Source: Strongylocentrotus droebachiensis (lineage: Eukaryota > Echinodermata > Echinoidea > Camarodonta > Strongylocentrotidae). From it: 64,000 bases of DNA. Below the pieces are notes generated by a model. The model did not search any database, was not told where the DNA came from, and saw only the letters and a program-made list of their open reading frames with translations. Location: NCBI GenBank assembly GCA_035222895.1, contig JAVYIG010000883.1, forward strand, positions 1 to 64,000, read 5' to 3'. The stretch's first letter is position 1. Every line of letters starts with the position of its first letter. Positions 24,663 to 33,336 of the stretch are shown here, piece by piece. A program made the position numbers and the translations under genes.

Positions 24663-24840
24663 TGGACACTCAAAGACCTCTCAGAATAGTAAAATGCATT
24701 ATGCTGAGGTCCGTGCATAATAATTAAGATGACAAAACATGTGCACTGCTTTCCGTCGATTTAATAACGGTCATGAAAACGCATTCATTTCTATATTAAG
24801 TTGAAAATGGGGAGTCATATTTAGAAGTAATTATTAAGCT

Positions 24841-25251
24841 GTCGACTCACGAAAGAGGGGCCGATGATGTCATTTTTCATTTAATGTCAACGCTTTAAGA
24901 GTAGTAAATGGGTATACGGGCCTTTATCGTCTTAGGGAGCTGAACGACCCCACCCATGAATACATAGTTCCAGGTCATCCTTGGGCAAGGCTTCGTATCC
25001 TTCATAGCCTTTCCCGAAATCACAGGAAAACTAGGATATTCCGAAAGAACCTTAATTTGTTTGATATCGGGGGTGTTGTGTAAACCTTCTGGGAAAAAGG
25101 AGTTGTTAAAATGTGTGTCAATGTTCTGCAAACATTTACCACCTTTCCCTTTGATTCCCAAACAGTCACGAGTTCATATTTTAAGAGTGGCGTCTGGAAA
25201 AGACTGAAAATAATATAAAATGAGCAAATACTTAGTAGTCTCATTATTATG
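24841..25251. repeat. Duplicated 3' flank of receptor A1
   Basis: This stretch matches 54343-54755 and 62685-63098, the 3' flanks of A3 and A4, for example AGCTGAACGACC, AACTAGGATATTCCG and AACCTTAATTTGTTTGAT. It continues after the fold-back insertion at 28331. It therefore marks the left part of the first receptor unit. Confidence 0.75.
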
Positions 25252-25927
25252 TATGGTGGCTCCTAAGGGACACGCAAACGCAAAATTTGACATATACCTA
25301 TGCAACAAATTTGTGGATTTTTACGTCAAAGACGTGAAAATCCACAAATTTGACGTATACCTATGCAACAAATTTGTGGATTTTTACGTCAAAGACGTGA
25401 AAATCCACAAATTTGACGTATACCTATGCAACAAATTTGTGGATTTTTACGTCAAGGACGTGAAAATCCACAAATTTGACGTATACCTTTGCTTGGTAAT
25501 TTGTGGATTTTTACGTCAAGGACGTGAAAATCCACAAATTTGACGTATACCTTTGCTTGGTAATTTTTTCGTTTTTCTGTTCTCAATGGCACTGAAGGGA
25601 CACGCAGACATGAAAATCTGCGTCCGATATACACGTCTGCGTCTCCCAAAAGGAACACGCAGACGTGAATATTGGACGCAGATTTTCCAGCAGATTTTCA
25701 CCAGGAGGGTGGTCTGCCCGCCTAGTTACTGATAAAGGGATTACCAGCTGGTATCTCATAGTCTTCTAATTGCAGACCCTATAAGTGTGTCTAAAGTCTC
25801 ACTGTTATTGTTTTCAGCAAGAAGAGGACATTGATGCGCTTGGCAAGGGAATGTTACATATTGCAATGTACATGTTATTCATTCACTATCATTATCATTG
25901 TTTGAGGACAATCATAATTATGACTAA

Positions 25928-27269
25928 TACACCCACAACAAAAAGTGAGTCACCCTTACTCAAATTGATGAGTCACTGGTTTGTCCGTACAGCGAAACAC
26001 TTGAAGGATCATGTGAGTCACTATGACTCGATACAAATGAGTCTTAAAGACTCACTTGAAGTGAGTCTTAGATAAATAAGACTCATTTGTATCGAGTCAT
26101 AGTGACTCACATGATCCTTCAAGTGTTTCGCTGTACGGACAAACCAGTGACTCATCAATTTGAGTAAGGGTGACTCACTTTTTGTTGTGGGTGCATCATG
26201 ACATAGACCCCCTACTCCCTAGGCCTATCACACACATACCATACCATGCCAGACTCACTGTCCACATTTGCAATGGAAAATATATCCTAAAATATCACAT
26301 TTTAGCGATGTAATCGGTGGCCCCGCTACCCGAATCTGAAAAATCTACTTTAAGCCTTAACTTGAGATTTATTTGTCACCCATACTGTCACGAAACAATC
26401 TTGAATTAATTCGTTTTAACAAGGATCTAGGAGTTTCGTTGTATAAAACAATGATGCAAGATCATGCATGTTTTCATTCGACACGGCTTCGTGCGATACA
26501 GTAGAATCTATACACTTTGAACATGACTGACAATGAGAGCGGACAAAATATACAGTTCCTCAGTTAGACAAAGGAACATCCCTTCACAGCTATTATGTAA
26601 AAAGGTGAATATGCATGTGACACCTGTTCTACACATTTTTACATAATAGCAGTGAAGGGATGTTCCTTTGTCTACCTGAGGAACTGTACATTTTGTCCGC
26701 TCTCATTGTCAGTCAACTATCATGTTCATAGTGATAGTTAAGTTACACACAGCCTCATCAACTCGAGTGCGGATATCGTAAAATGAACGCATGCATCATT
26801 TGTATAATAATCAGAAGATTCAGCCCACGAATCCAGTCATAAAAATCATCGTTTAAAACCATATGAATAATTATGCGTACCAATTTTTCACTAGCTGCAG
26901 TCAAAACTCTTCTGAATCCAAGATATAAGATGGCGACGTCGCGTCGTCGATCGGGAATTCAAATATGGCTCGAGAATGCGCATTTTGGATGACGTCACGA
27001 AAGCATGCGCGCGCATGCATACAGCCTCACTTTCAAGTTGACTCACTTTTTTCTTCTAAAATGCTCTTATGTCGATCTTGACTCATTTTTTACGACCATG
27101 TGAGTCAGTCGAAGCATTTTGCAAATGCGTCAGCTCATGATTGACACACTGGTGAAATATAAATGAGTCAATAGAGACTCATTGGTTGTTACTAATGAGT
27201 CAATTTACACCTGACTCACGAAAATTATGCTTAAATGTGTCAAATGACTCACTTTTTGTTGTGGGTGTA
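25928..27269. mobile_element. TIR element dense in TGA[G/C]TCA sites, nested in the fold-back element
   Basis: A 25-bp perfect inverted repeat (TACACCCACAACAAAAAGTG plus AGTCA at the left, complement at the right) bounds 1342 bp. Its first 268 bp (25928-26195) form a complete palindrome with arms of about 120 bp. A second strong hairpin lies at 26527-26602 / 26636-26712. Thirteen exact TGAGTCA/TGACTCA heptamers occur, at 25946, 25969, 26014, 26103, 26148, 26171, 27039, 27079, 27101, 27164, 27196, 27212 and 27245, plus many near matches. They cluster at both ends, like subterminal transposase-binding repeats. No coding capacity or clear target duplication is seen. Confidence 0.8.
26527..26712. 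repeat. Long inverted repeat (hairpin) inside the TGASTCA element
   Basis: The arm CTGACAATGAGAGCGGACAA through the ATTATGTAAAAA end is matched by its complement starting TTTTTACATAATAGC and ending CATTGTCAG. The arms are about 76 bp with few mismatches around a loop of about 33 bp. Confidence 0.85.
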
Positions 27270-27499
27270 GAGGAAGTTCTGAAACAATAACATAAAAATT
27301 GGTACCATGCATGTGGACTTAATTTGTAGAGGCTCCTAAACATCATGTCTACAATTTCAATTCAGACAAAATAATATAGACAGCAAAATCACAAAGAAAT
27401 ACAAACACATTGAAATTGTTGATTTTCTTCTTCTCTCATTACCAAGCAGGCAAGCACTTACTTCTTTTTGTGCATCCTGTTGCGACTTGCCCCCCCTCC

Positions 27500-27890
27500 T
27501 ATCCCACCCTTTTATTCTCTCTCTATTTCTTTCCATCTCTCTCTCTCTATCTCTCTCCCCTTCTCTCGATCTTTTCCTCCTTTCTCCCTCCCAATCTGTC
27601 TCTCCTCTCTCTCCTCAGTCTATCCCAATTTGTCTGCCCCTCTCTATTTCTCTCTCCCAATGTGCCTTTCTCTCTCTCCTCTTTCTCATTTCTCTCTCCC
27701 AATCTGTCTCTCCCTTCTCTCTCCCAATCTGTGTCTCCCCCTCTCTCTCTCTCTCTCCTCTTCACCTTTCTCCCAATCTGTTTATCCTCTTTCTATCTCT
27801 CTCTCTCTCTCTTCTTTCAACGTTTCTCTCTCCCAATCTGTCTCTCCCCTCTCTCCTTTTCTCTCTCTCTCCCTCTCTCTCGAATTTCGA
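27500..27890. repeat. CT-rich low-complexity and minisatellite tract
   Basis: CTCTCTCTC runs alternate with repeats of CTCCCAATCTGTCTCTCCC. A complementary GA tract follows at about 27930-27955. Long open frames here are compositional artefacts. Confidence 0.9.
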
Positions 27891-28501
27891 ATACACATAG
27901 TACAGAAAGAATGGGAAGGGATAAAGGACAGGAGAGAGAGCGAGAGAGAGAGAGAAAATCTGCGTCCAATATTCACGTCTGCGTCTCCAAAAGGGACACG
28001 CAGACATGAATATTAACGCAGATTTTTTTTGTCTGCGTGTCCCTTCAGGGCCATTGAGTACAGAAAAACGAAAAAATTACCAAGCAAAGGTATACGTCAA
28101 ATTTGTGGATTTTCACGTCTTAGACGTAAAAATCCACAAATTTGTTGCATAGGTATACGTCAAATTTGTGGATTTTCACGTCTTCGACGTAAAAATCCAC
28201 AAATTTGTTGCAAAGGTATACGTCAAATTTGTGGATTTTCACGTCTTTGACGTGAACATCCACAAATTTGTTGCATAGGTATACGTCAAATTTTGCGTTT
28301 GCGTGTCCCTTAGGAGCCACCATAATTATGGGTGTAAACCTGTTAAACTTTCCTTCTTCTGATCGATTCAACCGAGACATAGAAAAGCTTTACTCTGATC
28401 AACGAACTGCTCTGTCACCTCTGTGTCGTCTTCTTCAAGTGGACCACAGGGATGTTTCTACAGCATCACCATAACAGTAAATATGTCTAACGATTTGACT
28501 G

Positions 28502-29512
28502 TCACTCACGAATACTTCGACGTAGGCCTAATCTAGAAAGAAATATCTTCCTCGCCTCTCCATTTGTCACCAAATATACGATAGGTTGTATCCATGTGGT
28601 GGATACTGCAAACTTATCCAAGATGACGATAACATTCGATGCACTGGCGCCTGGGACGGTCCTGATGATACAGAATGGTGCCCATCCAAAAACGAACGAC
28701 CAGGATATAAGAAGAATAGTAAGAACTCCTTTATATCGCTGGATGATTCCTGGTTTGCCTTTTCTCTGCCGACGGTCATACCCACTCTGGGCCTGATGGT
28801 TAGGACGCTCTTCCAAGTCATTGGGTGCTGCGTTGTGAACATGGGGGGCTACTTGCATATTGTCGATGGCTCTTGACTGCTGGCGCACAATTCCAATGAG
28901 CTTTATGGAGATTACGGTCAAAAGGGCAAATGTCACGATCACGGGGGCAAGAAATAACATAGAATTCATAACTTCTACCAAGTCGACAGTACCGATATTA
29001 AATGTAGTATTGAAAATGCATTGTTTTACGCGAAGCTGGTAAAACGGTGAAGCATTGAAAGGAAGCGAGGTCAACGATATCAGCAGAATCAGAATAGATG
29101 AGACCACAAAAGCCATTCGTAATCTGGTCGGTGTGACAATACTGTAAAAGCGCAGGGGGCGGCTAATCAGTAGATACATAATGAAACTGATGCCAGATAT
29201 ACATGCCATGATGGCAATGAACGTGACATAGGTAGGAAACACAAAAAGTCTTGTTATAAGAATGCAGGAGTTCAAGTCTTTAAAACGAAACCAAAATATA
29301 GCCCATGTGTTCCAAAGAAGTCCAAGAGCGAGATCTAAAACAGCAAGAATTTGATAAAGTACTTTTATGATATCCTGCATCCTCTTCTGTTGATTAATGA
29401 TGGCTATAACAACAATATTAAGAAAGGATGAGCAGAAAATTAGAAACACACCAGCACCCATATTCCAAGTAGACTGAAAAGTAGAGCTGTCTCGAGTCAG
29501 GTTTGATGCCAT
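28502..29512 (-). CDS. Type A orphan rhodopsin-class GPCR, A1 (single exon)
   Basis: A 336-residue seven-helix protein. TM1 about 17-38 (N32 at 1.50), TM2 51-73 (D60 at 2.50), TM3 84-113, TM4 131-151, TM5 180-207 (P190), TM6 263-285 (WAP, W277/P279), TM7 298-317 (QPIVY). There is an N-glycosylation site (NLT) at the N-terminus, and Cys83 and Cys165 could form the usual extracellular disulfide. Aligned by the PLRF motif of loop 2 and the 52-residue spacing from D2.50, the DRY triplet reads I-M-Y; N7.49 is Gln. A basic patch (RRQRKGK) precedes TM6. The gene is intact and intronless, with a TATA-like box 47 nt upstream. Paralogues A3 and A4 lie downstream. The ligand is unknown; the family resembles the lineage-specific receptor expansions of sea urchins. 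Confidence 0.9.
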   Translation of the reverse strand: MASNLTRDSSTFQSTWNMGAGVFLIFCSSFLNIVVIAIINQQKRMQDIIKVLYQILAVLDLALGLLWNTWAIFWFRFKDLNSCILITRLFVFPTYVTFIAIMACISGISFIMYLLISRPLRFYSIVTPTRLRMAFVVSSILILLISLTSLPFNASPFYQLRVKQCIFNTTFNIGTVDLVEVMNSMLFLAPVIVTFALLTVISIKLIGIVRQQSRAIDNMQVAPHVHNAAPNDLEERPNHQAQSGYDRRQRKGKPGIIQRYKGVLTILLISWSFVFGWAPFCIIRTVPGASASNVIVILDKFAVSTTWIQPIVYLVTNGEARKIFLSRLGLRRSIRE

Positions 29513-29558
29513 CTTCTCCGGGGAGTATAATGTTCATGACTATTTCATGTTATCATGT

Positions 29559-29565
29559 TTTTATA
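29559..29565 (-). promoter_or_regulatory. TATA-like box of receptor A1
   Basis: TATAAAA on the minus strand, 47-53 nt upstream of the ATG. The same box is at the same distance from A3 (56003-56009). It would allow a very short 5' UTR, consistent with an intronless gene. Confidence 0.45.
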
Positions 29566-29649
29566 CGAGCAAAACGTCGGCACTCGCACATATTTACATA
29601 GTCTAGAAAAGTTAAGGGGGAGGAGTAGGGGCCTGTCTGTCATATAAGC

Positions 29650-29797
29650 GAACGGATTGTTGAGTTACAACACTTGTATTGATCTTAAAAGCATAAATTC
29701 TATTCATCAATGTATGATCAATGGATGCTCAACGTGACTTACATACAGTTTCATGTTTTAAGGCATGGGTTCTATTTACCTTGCTGTACCTGCCATG
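29650..29797 (-). promoter_or_regulatory. Conserved upstream block shared by type A and type B receptors
   Basis: Text such as GGATGCTCAACGTGACTTAC, TCATGTTTTAAGGCAT and CTATTTACCTTGC recurs upstream of A1, B1 (40690-40837), B2 (50520-50655), A3 (56095-56241) and B3 (58855-58990). It is conserved between the A and B types although their proteins are distant. It may be a shared promoter or enhancer, or simply the least eroded part of the ancestral duplicate. Confidence 0.55.
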
Positions 29798-30909
29798 TAG
29801 ACAAGAAACACTTTCTTTGACAAACAAAACATAAAGCTTTTGTGCTGAAGGTACATACAACACAAAATCTTACTAAATATAACTTTAAAAAAAAACTGTA
29901 TTCCTACATACGATTGCACTCCACTAACATAAATGTTTCTGTATCATTTGGTTTTTGATAAGATTTGTAGTTATGCCATATAAATATAAATTATTCTTGT
30001 GATGCATTTATCCGTTTATTTTACGTTTGAATGACTTAAAACTCTAACACTATTATGAAATTTATTTTAAACCGCAAAAGTCAACAGATTTTTCTCGAGA
30101 ATGATTTCAGAATCTGTTAATGCATGATTTACTTTTGATTTAAACGCACTGAACGCCCCCCCCCCCCCCCCCCCGTGGATCTGCGCCTGCTATAAATAAT
30201 CTTGTTCAGACGGGATTTTGCTAGTCGGCGTAAGTTAAATCTCTGCAGCAGTAAATACCTCATGTATATTCCATTTACAAAAATGGTTTTACACACGCTC
30301 TTACTCGGACCAACTTGCCACGATTAAGTTAACACTACTTTCCACCAACCAGCGTAACTTACGAAGAGTCATCTATACACTGAGTTTGGCCAAAGTCAAA
30401 TAACAAAGGAATTTAAAACTGCTAAAAAACCCTCTACATAAAGGTAAATGTTGAACAGACCTAAACACCTAGACCAATATCAATTCTCAAACTCAATTAG
30501 ACAGGTGAAAACTGGATTGCTTAGAGACAGATGTATATAGTATAGTTGCAGAAACTGCTATCACGGTAATTTAAATCTAATTGGGTTTGGAGTGTGATTT
30601 AATGTATAGTATCACGATAAAAAAATATCATATATATCATTATCACAACTAAGAACTATAAGGGAAGATTATAAACCATCGCTATGTACAGAACACTTGG
30701 CATTGCAAATAAAGTCTTCGGAAATCGACATTATTAGATCTGATTTGAATCATTCCTTCATAATATGAATACCTCCTAAATTTTATTAACGATTTTATCA
30801 CGTGACTAAATTTGATTATTAAAGTGTTTATATACACGTATTATTACGTAATACATGACTGGACCACTGCAAGTTTTATTTTCGAAGCTTGATGGAGACG
30901 TTCAATATC

Positions 30910-31220
30910 CAGGCGCGGATCTACGGGGGGGGGGGGGGGGGTTTAGGGGGTTCAAACCCCCCCCCCTTGGGCGGCCCAAAAAAACACAAAAAAAAAAAAG
31001 GAAAAAAAAAAGAAAAAAAGAAAGAAAAAAGAACGCACGCTGTATATAGAGAGAAACCCTTTCAAGTGCAAATATTGTGAGAAGATATTCAACTCATCTG
31101 GTAACTTATAAACACCCCAAAAAAAATCGGCTCGCCGCTTCGCGGCTCGTTGACGATGCTCCGCATCGTCATTATTTTGGTCAAACCCCCCCCCTTAGCA
31201 AAAAGCTAGATCCGCCCCTG
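30910..31220. mobile_element. Zinc-finger-fragment MITE, copy 3
   Basis: A 311-bp copy starting CAGGCGCGGATCTACGGG and ending TAGATCCGCCCCTG, flanked by the 5-bp duplication ATATC (30905-30909 and 31221-31225). The same locus without the insertion is seen at about 57345-57360 and 49010-49020 (TTCAATATCAGTCAAG), which proves the boundaries. The zinc-finger fragment is shorter than in copy 1: the part after CTGGTAACTTA is deleted. Confidence 0.92.
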
Positions 31221-31378
31221 ATATCAGTCAAGTACCCAGCTTCTAATGGCAAATTTCGTCTTGATTTCAGTGGAGGATTTTGCAACAAACTCGATCTAAG
31301 AATTCAAACTGTCTTCCAAGCGCCTTGAGCATTTAATTTAAATGGATAGTGGCGCTATTTAATTCTCATGTATTATTA

Positions 31379-31417
31379 TCATTTTGCCATTTGTTTGAAG
31401 CACCGACGTAGAGCATC
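31379..31417 (-). pseudogene. Severed 3' end of receptor B1
   Basis: On the minus strand this encodes DALRRCFKQMAK and a TGA stop, matching the C-terminal tail of B2 (DALRRCFKQIAK). The rest of B1 lies 8 kb away at 39387-40362. The LTR retrotransposon at 31418-39386 separates them. Confidence 0.9.
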
Positions 31418-33219
31418 TTTAGAAAACTACATGGGGTATGGACTATGTTGCGTGTTAACTAGTAATCCCACACAATTCCCTTTTTTAATTAAACTACTAA
31501 AAAGCAGTATCCCTCCAGACAAGAAAACACTTAATAAATGATCACATCCAGACAAATTGATTATGGTTAAAAACTGGTTCTATATTCTATAATTTCACAT
31601 AAGAAACAATGATTACAGAATTATCAAGAACCTCTTCTGTCTATCTCAACAGTGACAGACAATTAAACTATCACTAGGCCCTTGGTAGTTACTATTAATA
31701 ATCAAACATAGATAACTTCCAACAGCACAGATAATATAAAGGAGACTCAACTTAGTCACTATGGTATTAATGATTACCGCTTAATACAAGTCTCGAAATA
31801 TCAGGAGTCCTGTTCAGTACAACTTAAGACAGTACTAAAACAAGTCAGTTAAATATCATTCACACTCCATGAATAATAACAGTCAGGAAAATACTACTCA
31901 AATCTAAGCGTTTAGATTTACCTACATAGGCACGAAATATTGTGGTTCAAGAAACCACTAAACAAATCTCTACTTGTGTATGTGTACGGAATGCACAACA
32001 CGAGAATACAACAATATATCGGTGGATCTAGACTATAGCAGATCTAGATCAGTAGACCAGGCATAGGCCTAGAACTAGTGCAATTATAAACATGTAAAAT
32101 ATGTGTTAGTAAGCGTACGCACTCAACAACAGGCACTCAGTCACTCAAAATAAGGCATCACAATGATAAACAATGCAATGCATAAATCACAATATAATTA
32201 ACGTTACGTGAGTCATTGGAGTTGAATTCAAAGTAGATCTTCTTCAAGTTCTAGATAGATGTAGAAACTAGCTAGTCGAAAACGGTGGTCGATGAGCTGG
32301 TTGTCGATCGCGTAGGATATGCAGACGAGGATCGACGCTAGGTGAATACCACGATGATGAAGACGATGATGAAGACAACGATGATGAAGACGACGCTGGT
32401 GAAGACAGCGATGATGAAGTCGACGATGAAGACGACGCTGGTGAAGGCAGCGATGATGAAGACAACGATGATGAAGACAACGGTGATGAAAACGATGATG
32501 AATCAGTTAACAGATGAATACAATGATGATGCAGTCAATGTCAATAGATCAACTTCAGTGACTTGCGATGCAGGTCGAAGAATCAAATGTCGAGACAATA
32601 TATATCATATGAAGTCGATGATAAAAGGTTGTCAAACAATAATGCAGGTGAGAAAAACTTTAGATCATATTAAATGTTTTATTCTCACTGCTGGTGAATT
32701 AAGGTGTCGTCAATGCTGAACATCGAGAGAGTCAAAATATATCTTGCAAAACGTACAAAATGTAAATAGGTGAGCACGTCCACCGGGAATGGTCCGGGGA
32801 CGTAGTAGTTCAATCCTCGTTGGATACAGATTTTACAGGTACAAATATCAACACAATAACAGCATGTGCGTATACCAATATCAAAACAGCTCACTCATTC
32901 CCGCACAGGAAAACCAGAAGAGCGCCAATCAACTACAGCGCGATTGGTTCAAAACAAGCGCACATGTATGTTAATTAAGCACGTGATCTAAATACTTATG
33001 AATAAATACGCGTACATCTATGTTAATTCATCATGTGATGAAAATACTAATGAATAAACATCGTTATATAATAAATCGAGTTAAAACCAGTTCTGAGGAC
33101 ATGGCGTAATACCAAATCCTCGAACTCTCAATGACTTCTAAAGCGGCCATTTTGGATTAAAAACACAATATGTATACCAGTGAATTATAAATGAATGCAC
33201 TGTAACATTAGTCGCTACA
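31418..33219 (-). repeat. LTR, 3' copy in element orientation
   Basis: Genomic text starts TTTAGAAAACTACATGG and ends AGTCGCTACA. In element orientation it begins TGTAGCGAC and ends CTAAA, so the usual 3' CA is changed to AA in both copies. It contains a GATGAAGAC minisatellite at about 32353-32505. Confidence 0.95.
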
Positions 33220-33231
33220 TTAACCCCCCTA
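33220..33231 (-). other. Polypurine tract next to the 3' LTR
   Basis: The minus strand reads GGTAGGGGGGTTAA directly before the LTR start TGTAGCG. This is the expected plus-strand primer position. Confidence 0.7.
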
Positions 33232-33336
33232 CCAGAACCGAGCTTGCGTAAGCTCCGAGGGGCGAAAATACACAATTAAAAATATAAAGGAAACATATGT
33301 ACAAAATACATTAATATACATGAAAATAACCACTAT

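Larger units (their letters stand above)
25252..28324. mobile_element. 3.07-kb fold-back element with tandem palindromic arms
   Basis: The termini TATGGTGGCTCCTAAGGGAC and its complement (ending 28324) are flanked by the 6-bp duplication ATTATG (25246-25251 and 28325-28330). The paralogous sites at 54755 and 63098 are empty. The left arm (to about 25700) has four units and the right arm (from about 27953) three units of about 63 bp. Each unit is itself a near-perfect 47-bp palindrome centred on ACGTCAAAGACGT. Inner arm sequences with CTGCGTCC / ACGTCTGCGTCTCC are also inverted. This architecture resembles fold-back elements such as the TU elements described in sea urchin. The interior holds another TIR element (25928-27269) and a CT-rich tract. 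No transposase is found. Confidence 0.9.
29513..30909. repeat. 5' flank of A1, near-identical to the 5' flank of A3
   Basis: By eye this stretch is almost identical to 55957-57354 upstream of A3, with only scattered differences. It holds the shared A/B block (29650-29797) and a one-ended transposon remnant: a C run followed by GTGGATCTGCGCCTG at about 30158-30190, the right end of a CAGGCGC-type TIR element. It continues to the 3' side of B1. No gene is seen. Confidence 0.8.

Noticed and set aside
24392-24727. Arg/Glu-rich ORF and its Ser/Leu-rich antisense
   Set aside because: They arise from a GA microsatellite.
25261-25560. Regularly spaced repeats resembling a CRISPR array
   Set aside because: The units are contiguous palindromes of about 63 bp with no unique spacers, in an animal genome; they are arms of a fold-back transposon.
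27410-28016. Long Ser/Leu/Pro-rich open frames (up to 199 codons)
   Set aside because: They are translations of a CT-rich simple repeat and transposon arm; all frames are open by composition and there is no domain.
28586-28876. ORFs on both strands overlapping receptor A1, and the same at A3, B2, B3 and A4
   Set aside because: They lie in other frames of intact receptor genes and follow the duplicates.
32268-32719. Poly-Ser and Met-Lys-Thr ORFs, repeated at 38435-38886
   Set aside because: They are frames over the GATGAAGAC minisatellite in both LTRs; they duplicate exactly because the LTRs do.
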